Notes: a model not told the origin generated them from the sequence alone. Shown: positions 49,448 to 59,583, counted from the stretch's first letter. The stretch is 64,000 bases of DNA from Heliocidaris erythrogramma (GCA_025617745.1 CM046858.1:44217750-44281749); one strand, 5' to 3'. A program made the numbers and translations.

Positions 49448-51241
49448 GTGCAATCAAGATTAGATTTTTGGTTAATCGATGAACCGTTGCAAAGTAAGAT
49501 AGTGGAAAATGATATCTTTCCAAGTGTGTTATCTGATCATGATTATGTCAGTTTGCATATGCAGATTAATAAACAGGTTACTGGCCCATCATATTGGAAA
49601 TTCAATAATAGCGTATTGAATGATAAAGATTATGTTGAAGCCCTCAGTAAGAATTACCCTATATGGGTAAATGGTTATGAAGACATGAGTGATAAAGGGA
49701 TGTTTTGGGATTGGTTGAAGTTTAAAATAAGAGAATTCACTATTCCATTCTCAAAAAAGAAAAAATGTGACAAAGAAGAGAGACGAAAGGAATTGGAAAA
49801 AGAACTGAAGGAAATAAATGAAATAGATCAAGAAAGGAGAGAAGATGTTGTGGACAGAAAAAAGGAAATTGAGCAGGAATTACATAAAATATATGATTAT
49901 TTTGCCGATGGGGCAATCTTGAGGTCAAGATGTACTTGGTATGAGAAAGGAGAGAAGAGTACAAAATATTTTTTATCACTAGAGAAAGGTCAGGCACAAA
50001 GAACCAATATTGAGGTATTAAATACAGACAATGGAAACATTGAGAAGGCAACAGAAATTCAAAATTTTGTAAAAGAATCCTTTCACAAGTTATTTGAGAA
50101 TAAAGATCAGGTGTCTGAAACAGTTTGTAAAGAGTACATTGAGCAAACCAAGGTTGAACAACTCACAGAAGATGAGCAAGCCTCATGTGAAGGCAAGATA
50201 ACAAGTTATGAAGTTAGAAATGAACTGTTAAAAATGGCAAAAAACAAAACCCCAGGAAATGATAGACTAACTGTTGAATTTTATGTGAATTTCTGGCCTT
50301 TGATCTCAAAACATTTGGTTGAAGCTTTTAATTTTGCGCATGAAAAGGAACTCATGTCTGTCTCACAAAGACAAGGTGTGATTAAATTAATCCCCAAACC
50401 AAACAAAGACAAGATAATTCTGAGCAATTGGCGTCCAATTACACTTTTAAATGTAGATGCAAAGATAGTTTCAAAGTGCTTGGCCAAAAGAATATCAAGA
50501 GTTATAGGAAAATTAGTTGACAGTCAGCAAACTGCTTTTATTAAAGGAAGATACATTGGAGAGGGGATTAGGCTGATATCTGATCTAATGTATTATGCTG
50601 AAGAGGAAGATATGCCAGGCATCATTGCAGCATTAGATTTGACTAAAGCGTTTGATTCTATTAGTCATGCATTTCTGATCAGTTGTTTAGAAGCATATAA
50701 TTTTGGGCCATCTTTAATAAAATGGGTAAAAACACTACACAATGACATAAGCAGTTGTGTATTGATAAATGGATTTACTACAGGATATTTCAAAATCTCA
50801 AGAGGAGTACGTCAAGGTGACCCCCTGGCTCCCCTCTTATTCCTATTGGGGTTGGAACCTTTTTTAAGGAGAATAAAAAATAGTGAAAGTTTTAGAGGCT
50901 TTGAAGTAGATGGTAAAAGAATAAAATATACAGCGTACGCTAATGATATAACATGTTTTTGTCAAGATACAGATTCACTTAAATTATTGTTTCAAATTTT
51001 GGATGAATTTTCACTGATGTCCGGTCTTTGTATCAATAAAACCAAGACAGAAGGAATGTGGATTGGAAAGGACAGACACCTTGGAGAAAAGGTGAACGAC
51101 ATTAAATGGCCCGAGAAGGGTATTCAAATCTTAGGCATATATTTTTCCTTTGATAAACTAGAAGCTAGGAGAAGAAATTTTGAAATTCGTTTGAACGAAA
51201 TAAAATGTATATTTTTAAAGTGGCAGAAGTTGAAAGGTTGA
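49448..51241 (+). pseudogene. LINE ORF2 reverse transcriptase, long open remnant with mutated active site
   Basis: 597 uninterrupted codons; the first ATG is not the true start, since the frame enters from the endonuclease. In order they show ADGAILRSRCTWYEKGEKST (a linker typical of L1/Tx1 ORF2), NKTPGNDRLTVEFY (RT block 1), LSNWRPITLLN, AALDLTKAFDSISHAFL (motif A), and GVRQGDPLAPLLFLL (motif B). Motif C reads AYANDITCF near residue 499 instead of YADD: codon AAT (50942-50944) replaces the catalytic Asp. LGIYF and a thumb region follow, and the frame closes with TGA at 51,239-51,241. It would reverse-transcribe RNA at nicked target DNA, but the Asp to Asn change should abolish polymerase activity. 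Confidence 0.9.
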
Positions 51242-52207
51242 TGTTTTTTTTTTGTGGGAGGGCCCAGACAAAATATCAAGGGCGAACATGTTTGCAGATT
51301 ATTCTGAAGGTGGACTTAAATTTCCTAATATACAGTGTATGATAGATACTCAGCTAGTTAAATGGATTCAAAGATATTTCATAAGAACAAACCACCACTG
51401 GATACTATTGTTTGAATATTTTGTAAAGAGATAATATATAATCATAATGGCGAAATTGTTCAATTCCAATCTTGGAAAGAAAGAGGGGTATCAAACTTGT
51501 ATTGTATTAAATATATGGCAATTGTGCAGTCGATAAGTAGACATTGGAAGAGTACATTTAATCCATTGCTACTTGAAATGCTTTGGAGTAACTTAGATGA
51601 AGAACAGAAACAATTAGAACTTTTGTCATCAGAGATTCACAAGTTCAAGACCAAGAATATATATAGAGAGTTTGTAAATGAGTATAAAGCTAGATCTGTT
51701 TGTGAACACAAGTTTTCTATCCAGTATGGGGTTCAAGAGGAAGAGTGGTCCCAAATTTATTTGTTACCATTCCAATGTACAATAGAAGTTAAAATGCGAG
51801 CTTTTCAGTTTAAACTTTTACACAACATTTTGTATACTAATGACAGATTGTACAAAATGAAAATAGTGGAAAGTGAACTCTGTTGTCTCTGTCAGACATC
51901 CCTTGAAACTCCAATACATGTTTTCTATGAATGCAATGTTGTATCACAGTTAAGACATGAGTTTGTGGACAAAATTGGACTAAAATTCTGTGCTTCGTTT
52001 GAGGATTTTACTCAGAGAAGAGTAATGTTGGGATTCATAAAAGACTGGAAAGGTCCTCACAGGATGTTGTTGAACCATCTAGTATTGTTATATAAAAGAT
52101 ACATATATAATCAAAAATGTAAAAACTTGGTAGTCAATCTAGGGTCTTATTGCTCTTATTCGAAACATCAAATATACAGAATGAATTATTGCAAAAGGAA
52201 AGAATAA
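51242..52207 (+). pseudogene. LINE ORF2 C-terminal region with zinc knuckle, frameshifted
   Basis: After the stop, ORF2 continues in other frames. 51,252-51,434 holds ANMFADYSEGGLKFPNIQ, the G.GLGL/NI block common after L1 RT. 51,497-52,204 continues to the end. The latter contains LCCLCQTSLETPIHVFYEC, a C-X2-C-X8-H-X4-C knuckle, followed by basic residues and the stop TAA at about 52,205. At least two frame breaks separate it from the RT. Confidence 0.85.
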
Positions 52208-52463
52208 AGAACACCTTCATTATAGAAAGTGGTCCCCTATTGAACACCTGTTGTAGACGGTCCTAGTAGTAAAGTTGTTACTCACCATTAAATTGTTTTG
52301 TTTTTGGTTGTTATTTTTTAATTTTTTTTTCTTTCTTTTTGTTGCAAGTTTGTTAATGTTATTTATGTGTCAATTATTGATTAGTCTGTTTGATTGTAAT
52401 GTGATTTTTGTTATTGTTATGTAAATCATGAAAACCAATAAAAGTTGGAAAAGATAAAAAAAA
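52208..52463 (+). other. LINE 3'UTR and A-rich tail
   Basis: T-rich 3'UTR ending ACCAATAAAAGTTGGAAAAG, with AATAAA at about 52,437, then a short A run immediately before the target-site duplication. Confidence 0.8.
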
Positions 52464-52671
52464 AGTATTGCTCAGGATCAGGAGCACACCTTCTCTCTTT
52501 CTGCTATTCTTATCTTCCCTTGCTTGTTACATGGTTATAAATGCAAAGCAAAGAAAAACAAAAGAAAGAATGGAAGTACATGGTACAACATAGTATATGA
52601 TGGAAATGATTAAGAAATAAGATTTTGTTTTAAAATTATGCAGTTTTGATTAAACTGAATTTAAACAACAT

Positions 52672-52849
52672 ATGGGGTGTTGCAAGAAAGTTGCGATTGA
52701 TTGCAAGTTGCAACTGATCGGTACTGTCCAATCAAAATCATTGTTGCAAGCACATCTTCTTGAATGGGCAGACCCTGAACCATTCAGAATGGTTGTTCTA
52801 ATTTGCTTTACAATTTGCAATTGACTGCAACTTTCTTGCAACACCCCAT
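52672..52849. mobile_element. Fold-back MITE, family D
   Basis: ATGGGGTGTTGCAAGAAAGT at the left and its exact complement at the right (ending TTTCTTGCAACACCCCAT) are perfect over at least 23 bases, bounding 178 bp. The subterminal GTTGCGATTGATTGCAAG resembles the AAGTTGCGATTAAACGCAA of family C at 49,020, so the two families look related. Target-site boundary is ambiguous (AT or TAT). Confidence 0.85.
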
Positions 52850-53031
52850 TAGTGTTGTCCATAAATTTGATAATGATTAATATACAGTATTTGTTCGCGT
52901 CGTCTGCTATTACAAATTTGCGCATGCGCATTGTATGTGCGGGTTGACTGTAGAAGTAGTAGAAACATTCAATTTTTCATGCGAGAATCATTAGCTTTCT
53001 TGCTATTGTGAAAGTCTAGATAGAAAGGAAA

Positions 53032-53112
53032 ATGACAAAACAAAAGGTGAAATCGAAGAAATCGGATAAATCTAGAGATGCTTCTGCGGCAAGTAGTAGC
53101 CATGATAGTAAG
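53032..53112 (+). CDS. First coding exon of an unidentified gene
   Basis: ATG at 53032 in good context (GGAAAATGA) opens 27 codons: MTKQKVKSKKSDKSRDAS followed by AASSSHDSK. The exon ends AAG and is followed directly by the strong donor GTAAGC (53113-53118), phase 0. The encoded N-terminus is Lys/Ser-rich, hydrophilic and probably disordered or nuclear. I could not place a second exon with confidence because the next 3.4 kb are transposon-derived. No family is claimed; the short tail is not diagnostic. Confidence 0.5.
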
Positions 53113-53237
53113 GTAAGCTTGCAGAATCAATTTTTGTTGGGTATTTTCTCGTCGTTTTTCTGATTGTGGTCCCATCTATACAATTGTATGTGGTCTTAGT
53201 GAGCTGTGACCTGTGTATTATGCATTAGGCCTATCAT

Positions 53238-54720
53238 GCCTAACGTCCATGCGCATTGAGTCGCCACCCAACGGCCTTAAACTTCCTATACTGCTAAATT
53301 AAACTTTATTCTTGCCAAAATCTTGATTTAATATGAAAACATCAATGTATCCCCTAAAATATCTCAAAAGCATGATTCATGAAAATGCTCCATTTTAAAG
53401 AGAATGACGTCACTATATACGTACTTCCGGGATGGCGACTCAATAGGTGGCTGCTGTTGAGTCGCGCCCATCGATCTCTACCTGTAGTTACAAATCCAAT
53501 ACTGCGCGCATGCGCACACCACACAGGCACGTCATACATACACACAACACATGTGCCAGATCTACGCAGACTCGCCACCTTCTTGTAGAGGGTTCTACGT
53601 TAAACCGCCACCCCTCACGGGTACATTACTGTAAAATAGTTGGTATTTTCTGTCGCATGTACTAAAGGTATGGGGGGAAAAATAAGATAAATATTTTAAA
53701 TACTTGCTCTCAAATTCAGCCCTTAAAAATCTCACTCCTACCTCAAATGGCCGTTAGGAAGAACTTTTGATATTTTCAGCAAAATCCAAAGTCAAAATCT
53801 TGTCCAAAACTGGAGAAATCCCCGCCGATTTGTTTCGCGATCGCGTGTTGTTTACAAACTGCCGATGTCTTAGACTAAAATCGGCCAATATAATTTTTGT
53901 CCACGAAGAAACTCGGGATCGCAAGCGCACGTCGATCTTTACGATCGCGCACACACATAAAATCGGAACTTTTCCGTGTACGCCATAGGGACCGAATTTT
54001 TGAGGACAAAACTCTTTTGGGGAGATGTCAGCGCCCGCGGCGACCAGGAAATGTACACAATGACTCCGATAGCTCGTTTCGCGAGAATCAACAGTAAATT
54101 ACGGATTTCATTTTTGGAAATATCTTTTCCAACATTGGTGAGTTGAATTTATTGTATTTCTTGGATATTTTGGGGTCGGTTTTTGAAAATTAAATGCCGA
54201 TTTTGAGTGAATGTTGGTGTCTTTTGTGCAGTGGTGTTTTAAAAAGTTGAGGTGTATGACTGCCTACATTATACACACGAAGTATAGGAATGTAGCTATG
54301 AGTGACCGCCACCCCCTTCTATTTTTTTAGATCACACCACCCCCTCTTTTAAAATGGTACCAGCTTGATCAGTATATTTTAATCTTCATCTCGATAGCAA
54401 ATTTTGTCAACTTCCGTCATCATATTGGGCTACAACTATTGTTGAGTAGGGAGGTCTAGTCTTTGTCGCCCGAGCTCCATCCACCGGCTATTGCAGGAGT
54501 GTGTGTGCTAGTTAAACTTTGATCGCGCCCAACTCTTATTCATGCGCCGGATCTTACAAGAGACTTCCAACGGCAGAAGAATATATTTTGACCTATTCAA
54601 TGTAGCCACAACAAAGTCTGAAGCGATGCAGATAATTTTTAGAGGACGAGTTCTGACAGTAAGTGACAGGTGAGTGGCGAGTTAACAACGGTGGCGAGTC
54701 AATGCGCACGGACGTTAGGC
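53238..54720. mobile_element. Non-autonomous DNA element with 31-bp terminal inverted repeats
   Basis: The left end starts GCCTAACGTCCATGCGCATT and the complement of the right end starts GCCTAACGTCCGTGCGCATT; over 31 bases they differ at only two positions. The span is 1,483 bp. Subterminal copies of ACTCGCCACC/GGTGGCGAGT and shorter variants (GCGACTC, CCGCCACCCC) recur at about 53,260, 53,432, 53,455, 53,572, 53,608, 54,306, 54,672 and 54,690. Such clustered subterminal motifs are typical transposase-binding sites of CACTA- or Mutator-like elements. No transposase is recognised; 53,633-54,304 is the repeat module also found next door. Confidence 0.7.
53633..54304. repeat. 670-bp module, copy A
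   Basis: It starts AAAATAGTTGGTATTTTCTG and ends GAATGTAGCTATGAGTGA. Copy B (54,767-55,436) is nearly identical, and copy C (55,437-55,665) is internally deleted. It contains GC-richer stretches (TTTGTTTCGCGATCGCGTG, GTCAGCGCCCGCGGCGACC) that are open on both strands. It may be a captured promoter or exon multiplied with the transposons. Confidence 0.9.
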
Positions 54721-54766
54721 CACACCACGAATAGTGGTCATATTGACCACTACGAATACAAAATGC

Positions 54767-55436
54767 AAAAATAGTTGGTATTTTCTGTCGCGTGTAGTAA
54801 AGGTATGGGGGGAAAATAAGATAAATATTTTAAATACTTGCTTTCAAATTCAGCCCTTAAAAATCTCACTCCTACCTCAAATGGCCGTTAGGAAGAACTT
54901 TTGATATTTACAGCAAAATCCAAAGTCAAAATCTTGTCCAAAACCGGAGAAATCCCCGCCGATTTGTTTCGCGATCGCATGTTGTTTACAAACTGCCGAT
55001 GTCTTAGACTAAAATCGGCCAATATAATTTTTGTCCACGAAGAAACTCGGGATCGCAAGGGCACATCGATCTTTACGATCGCGCACACAGAAAATCGGAA
55101 CTTTTCCGTGTACGCCATAGGGACCGAATTTTTAAGGACAAAACTCTTTTGGGGAGATGTCAGCGCCCGCGGCGACCAGGAAATGTACACAATGACTCCG
55201 ATAGCTCGTTTCGCGAGAATCAACAGTAAATTGCGGATTTCATTTTTGTAAATATCTTTTCCAACATTGGTGAGTTGAATTTATTGTATTTCTTGGATAT
55301 TTTGGGGTCGGTTTTTGAAAATTAAATGCCGATTTTGAGTGAATATTGGTGACTTTTGTGCAGTGGTGTTTTAAAAAGATGAGGTGTATGACTGCCTACA
55401 TTATACACACGAAGTATAGGAATGTAGCTATGAGTG
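54767..55436. repeat. 670-bp module, copy B
   Basis: Nearly base-for-base the same as 53,633-54,304, with a handful of substitutions (for example GCGTGTTG to GCATGTTG) and a two-base deletion in CACACACAT/CACACAG. The offset from copy A is 1,134 bases. Confidence 0.95.
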
Positions 55437-55665
55437 CCTCAAATGGCCGTTAGGAAGAACTTTTGATATTTTCAGCTAAATCCAAAGTCAAAATCTTGTC
55501 CAGAACCGGAGAAATCCCCGCCGATTTGTTTCGCGATCGCGTGTTGTTTACACAATGTACACATGAGTGAATGTCTGTGACTTTTGTGCAGTGGTGTTTT
55601 AAAAAGTTGAGGTGTATGACTGCCTAAATTATACACACGAAGTATAGGAATGTAGCTATGAGTGA
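55437..55665. repeat. 670-bp module, copy C (internally deleted)
   Basis: Its first half (CCTCAAATGGCCGTTAGGAA onward) matches about 53,739-53,855 of copy A. It then jumps to the module's last roughly 100 bases (GTGAATGTCTGTGACTTTTG onward). About 350 bases are missing. Confidence 0.9.
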
Positions 55666-55822
55666 GTACACGCCATTGCCGACTGTGTAGTAACGCAGCC
55701 AACACACATCCCATACCTAAACTGCATCACTGTGCATTTTTGGCTATATTTAATTAACTCATATATTGCAGTTTACTTAAATCCAAATACTTATGTTGAA
55801 TAATAGGATGATTAAAACTTAC

Positions 55823-56008
55823 CAGGTTGTTTTGTGACCTTTGAAGTCTGAAGAGGGTTTCCTGAAATTTTGGGTCCTTTTTGTCGATAACTGCTATCGA
55901 GACTGTCCCGTCAGCATCCAGTTTGTATTTTTCACGATTATGATGAAGGGAGCCCTCAGTGCTCGTAGTAGTACCGGCGCGATCGGTTCGTCGATCTCCT
56001 ACGAAGAC
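55823..56008 (-). CDS. Probable internal exon of an unidentified minus-strand gene
   Basis: 62 codons, phase 0 at both ends. The acceptor TTTGGCCCTTCCAG has its AG at plus 56009-56010; the donor is GTAAGT after AACCTG (plus 55817-55822). The peptide includes EKYKLDADGTVSIAVIDKKD and PKFQETLFRLQRSQNNL, hydrophilic, ordered-looking and unlike a random frame. No family is recognised. It lies inside the TA-flanked inverted-repeat element and its acceptor falls within a perfect hairpin. It may therefore be part of the element's own gene, a captured host exon, or a host gene invaded by the repeats. An alternative acceptor at TTCGTAG (plus 55,998-56,002 side) would shorten it slightly. Confidence 0.45.
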
Positions 56009-56136
56009 CTGGAAGGGCCAAACTGACGACGTAAAAAAATTAAAAATATTACGTACGTACGTAATAATTACTACGTACGTACGTAATATTTTTATTTTTT
56101 TTACGTCGTCAGTTTGGCCCTTCCAGGTCTTCGTAG
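55999..56136. repeat. Near-perfect 138-bp hairpin
   Basis: Left arm CTACGAAGACCTGGAAGGGC, then CAAACTGACGACG, then an A-rich part, then TTACGTACGTACGTAAT. The right arm is its complement, almost without mismatch over about 67 bases. The outer part overlaps the acceptor side of the predicted exon. A transcript would fold into a long double-stranded stem. Confidence 0.9.
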
Positions 56137-56880
56137 AATAGCTTGTGTGCGTAACATTCTGCGTACGTATCTACGGTGCGTAACCATGTAGAGCGGCCTC
56201 ACTAGTGCGCAACATATTGAGAGCAGTCGTGATCCGTATGGAGGTGTGGGTAACAAGTACCAAAAAGAGGGCTGTAAATGTAAGTTTTTATAACTTTCTA
56301 CATTTTGTATCTTAACGAACTGATAACTTAAAATCTAAAGAATGATACTTAAGTATCAGTTTGCCCACAAAAACCTCCATTTCAAACAAAATTACATCTG
56401 TATCCCCAATACCCAGTATACACACATGTATATGATCCTAATGGTCAATATGACCATTGCTTGCTGATGTGGCCTAGGCCTACTCCGTTACTTAAATTAA
56501 GTTAACGTTCACTTATACATGTACTACAAGCTTATCTGAAGATAACCTTGTACTCCAGACTAGCTTTTACGGGTGAATAGGCTTCAATAGCTTTTGTGTG
56601 TATCAGCAGGCCCTTTTCCAGGCTAGATCATTCATACATAGGCTACAGGAGAGGAAAATAATTATTAAAAAAAAATTTCACTTTCAAGTCTGAATCCCTA
56701 CATTTGTGGCAAAGTAAGACTAGAGTTGAAGAGTCACTGAATCAGGTAATCTAGCAAATTTAAGAAAATTAAATCTTGTTTAGAGCAATTTTGTTGTCTG
56801 CTTTTGACTGCTGCAACAGTGAATTTTTGACACAGCTATACGAACTCCTTGGCTTATCAATCTGGTACTGGGCCTACGGA
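56137..56880. other. Stretch with donor-like site, otherwise non-coding
   Basis: 56,160-56,285 is less AT-rich. It ends at a strong plus-strand donor (GGCTGTAAAT followed by GTAAGT, about 56,280), with two open frames upstream (for example SRDPYGGVGNKYQKEGCK). It could be a 5' exon, but no family is recognised and no start is obvious. The remainder is AT-rich. Confidence 0.25.
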
Positions 56881-57350
56881 GCTATACACTTCGTCTATTG
56901 GGGCCTGTGACTAGCCAGGATTGTAGGTATGTGAAATGCCCGTGCGCTTGCATCGCGAAAGTGGTTCCAAAACAGTGTTTCCGTTTTCTACCAGCTTTCG
57001 GGTTATGCTGTGAGGGGTACCCTGACAAAAGCTTTCGCTGTGCTCGTATTTGCATGTCAATGTGCACAAAAAGGGTATCAACGAAGAGCTGAGACCACGA
57101 ACTAGTGTGTGAAAAAAAAATTTTGTCAAAAGGATTTCCAGACGTTGTTTCACATGGGCCTGAACTACCCTGATAATTTTGGGTCATCATAATCATCATT
57201 ATCATAATTATTTTTCATGAAGGTAAGTGATTTAATTGATTTCAATTATTTACAAATTCATTTTCATTAATACTTAACACATTAAGAAAGTTTAATAGAA
57301 ATTTATAGTTGCGAAATATTTTTTTTACTTTGCGAAATTTTCCATGTCAG
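56881..57350. other. Unassigned stretch, open on both strands
   Basis: 56,895-57,100 has open frames on both strands (minus: HNPKAGRKRKHCFGTTFAMQ; plus: KVVPKQCFRFLPAFG). There are no clear splice sites or domains, so no exon is called. An (ATC/ATT)n patch follows near 57,185. Confidence 0.3.
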
Positions 57351-57359
57351 AACTATGTA

Positions 57360-57445
57360 TGTACACGTTAGCTCACTCCACCGCGAAGCAGCGTCGGCTT
57401 CCGCCGGCAGCGGCGGCGGAGATCCGTGGGTTAACCCGTTGGCGT
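57360..57445. other. GC-rich patch
   Basis: GCAGCGTCGGCTTCCGCCGG followed by CAGCGGCGGCGGAG stands out from AT-rich flanks. It is open on the minus strand (HGSPPPLPAEADAASRWSEL), with a GTGAGC donor-like site at its end. Function unknown; possibly an exon or a repeat fragment. Confidence 0.3.
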
Positions 57446-58280
57446 TAGCATGTGAATTTTGACGACCGATATACAAAAGTGATGAGATTTCGATGCTTAA
57501 TTTCATTAATAGACAATTGTTTTTCTTCATCGAAATATTATGGCAATATACCATATTAAGGTAATTATCAGAAATATGAAGTGTGTTAGTGAAATGCTGT
57601 TCTGTTTTTGTTGACAAATTCATGTTCTAATAAGCTGACCAGGGGTACCAAACTTTTCAGGATAGAATGAAGGTAATTTTTAAGGTCGTTTGGGATGTAT
57701 ATTGGTCACAACATTTTTTTTTGCCGTATTGAATTACTGTACAATTTCCGCGACCAAAAAAAACAGTGTTTTGCGACTTGTAAAATGCCCTAATTTCTTA
57801 AATATCCATCCAATTTGAATAATTCGAATAATTCGAAAACTATTGCATTTCTCTTTTCTAGACCTTTCTGTTGATACCAAATTTGTCAAGAATAAATCAA
57901 TTTGAAATTTTCATTTAACATACCTAAGGATTGGCTTCGTGAATGTAAAAAAAAAAAAAAATTGGCTATACGCCTTCTACATCACGAAGCCAGGCGTTCT
58001 TACCTAGCAATCTAATTGCGCACGGGTTAGCAGGACTGGAAAATGCCCTGAAATAACACTTTTCTGATAACTCCCGCGACCGACAGCTCCTTCACCACAG
58101 CGTTTCCTCCTAGGAAAACGTTTAGAATTAGAATGTCTTTTTGATCGTACGTATTTTTACCAAAAAATCCAAAAAAGATCGTAAGAAATTTCCGAAAACT
58201 CGCCAGTGTTTGTGTGTATCCATGCCTCCTCTTGTCATGCAGATATGGCATGACAATGGATACACAGGTATGTGATGCCC
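57446..58280. other. Non-coding stretch with a small hairpin
   Basis: TTGGCTTCGTGAATGTA near 57,924 pairs with TACATCACGAAGCCA near 57,977 around an A14 run. CAGGTATGTGATGCC is directly duplicated at 58,265-58,294. No gene recognised. Confidence 0.45.
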
Positions 58281-58284
58281 AGGT

Positions 58285-58855
58285 ATGTGATGCCATCGAG
58301 AGGAAGCACACCCTTGCTATATACATGTATGGAAGCAGTACACCAACCTCCCAACTCCTGCCAGACTGTTCCCGGCTGCACTGCCCTCACACCTACGCAT
58401 CGCATCGAGACTTCGCTCTCAGCTTGTGACAGGCACTTACCCAACACAGCACCAGTTGAACACCATAGGCAAGTCCATCTCCATCTGCAGACTCTGCACA
58501 GCAGAGGATGAAAACTCCACCCACTTTGTCGCTTCCTGCCCAGGCCTCCATCCGAATGAGATGCACTCATTCATCACATCCTGGCACTCAGCCCACCCGA
58601 TGTCGCCCAGGCTTTCACCTCGTGTGATACCCCCACCCTAATACCACTAGCATTCTGTTACCCTTTTTTATCTGCACCCACCCCACTCTCTGCCAGCATA
58701 ACGACCCACTGCCTCCGATACATTCTAAAACTTCACCATATACGACTTGATAAACTCCTATAGATCGACACTAACCCGCGGTCAGCCGCTGATCCTCGAA
58801 TGACAAGGGAAGAACAAGCTAGAAGAAGAAAAAGAAGAAGAAGAAGAGGTCAATT
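58285..58855 (+). mobile_element. Non-LTR retrotransposon 3' fragment with zinc-knuckle tail
   Basis: One frame gives LPSHLRIASRLRSQLVTGTY and then SICRLCTAEDENSTHFVASC, a C-X2-C-X8-H-X4-C knuckle found at the end of many LINE ORF2 proteins. It ends in a stop near 58,640. After a frame change, ITTHCLRYILKLHHIRLDKL leads to a TAG at 58,761-58,763. The 3'UTR is short (CCTCGAATGACAAGGGAAG) and the tail is (GAA)n to about 58,851. More GC-rich than its surroundings. Truncated and inactive. Confidence 0.75.
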
Positions 58856-58964
58856 ATTTTACTCCAGAGGGGTGACTAGGTATTGAAGCTAGGTCTAGTT
58901 GATAACATCATCATTAATTTTTCAACTTAACGATAAAAAAGACATATCTTACTACCTTCCAAAG

Positions 58965-59157
58965 TGAAGTCGTGTCTACTGTTGAGCATTTTCGGTGGTA
59001 TGGTGGCCATGATAGGAAAATCGGACAGGGAAAAAATACTGCCGACCCTTGTCGTTATGAGGCGCCGTTTGTGAAGTTATATACTGTATATCATTTGTAT
59101 ATGTTTTTCCACTTGATAAAGGGAGAGGGAGAGGCTGAAAAATTTGTGGATCTGTAA
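58965..59157 (+). CDS. Possible 3' terminal exon of an unknown gene
   Basis: The open frame runs to TAA at 59155-59157, overlapped by AATAAA at 59157-59162. The peptide includes VEHFRWYGGHDRKIGQGKNT and ends KGEGEAEKFVDL. The acceptor would be CTACCTTCCAAAG at 58,964, a weak match. It could be the end of the gene starting at 53,032, but no linking exon is seen and no family is recognised. Confidence 0.25.
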
Positions 59158-59162
59158 ATAAA

Positions 59163-59583
59163 CTATTGTAACTATTAAAGCATAATATTTGTCTGGATTT
59201 TGTTATTTATACACTTTTGTTAATTATTTCATATCATTCATTATCAATGATAAATATATTAGTATTTTACTGTCTATAAGAGATACTGCAAATTCGATTG
59301 CTGTACTATATGCAATCATTGTGTAATATTTGAATAAGTATACTATCCTATAATATGTTTTGTAAATATGTATGTAACCAATTGGTTTCTATACTGAGCT
59401 CAAGTAGTCTTTATGTACTTTCAAAACTATATTATGCCATTTAAAAATACTGGAACTAATATACTGTATACATATATATCACCATCTATACATTGATGAT
59501 TTATTATTAGATGATAGAAATGTGCAACGATTTCAACATTTTCGTAAAAAACAAATGTTAATTATGAGGATACCATATACTTT
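59163..59583. other. Non-coding stretch
   Basis: AT-rich, nothing recognised. Confidence 0.4.

Larger units (their letters stand above)
49169..52479 (+). mobile_element. L1/Tx1-type LINE, 5'-truncated, with 16-bp target-site duplication
   Basis: The same 16 bases, AAGTATTGCTCAGGAT, flank the insert at 49169-49184 and 52464-52479. The element (about 49,185-52,463) starts inside the endonuclease domain and runs through reverse transcriptase and a C-terminal zinc knuckle. It ends with a 3'UTR and a short A tail (GATAAAAAAAA). The perfect duplication and 5' truncation are the signature of target-primed reverse transcription. Frameshifts, stops and a mutated catalytic motif show it is dead. Codon use and base composition are AT-rich like the surroundings. 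Confidence 0.95.
54718..56474. mobile_element. TA-flanked inverted-repeat element (1.76 kb)
   Basis: TA precedes GGCCACACCA at 54716-54717 and TA follows TGTGGCC at 56475-56476. The ends are imperfect inverted repeats of about 40 bases sharing GGCCACA and TGGTCATATTGACCA. TA duplication is the hallmark of Tc1/mariner-type insertion. The interior carries repeat modules B and C, a probable minus-strand exon (55,823-56,008) and a perfect hairpin. It abuts the element on the left almost exactly. Confidence 0.55.

Noticed and set aside
53032..53112. Naming the orphan exon after a known AAA-ATPase with a similar Lys/Ser-rich start
   Set aside because: A 27-residue low-complexity N-terminus is not enough to assign a family.
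53226..56482. TAGGCCTA at both outer edges of the composite block as an 8-bp target-site duplication
   Set aside because: TAGGCCTA is common throughout this window (for example near 14,680, 17,976 and 48,933), so the match is probably coincidence.
56882..57205. Open frames on both strands as an exon
   Set aside because: No clear acceptor or donor and no recognisable domain; ambiguous strand.
57303..57623. 107-codon minus-strand open frame including a Pro/Ala-rich GC patch
   Set aside because: Only the short GC-rich part looks unusual; the rest is AT-rich filler with no motif.
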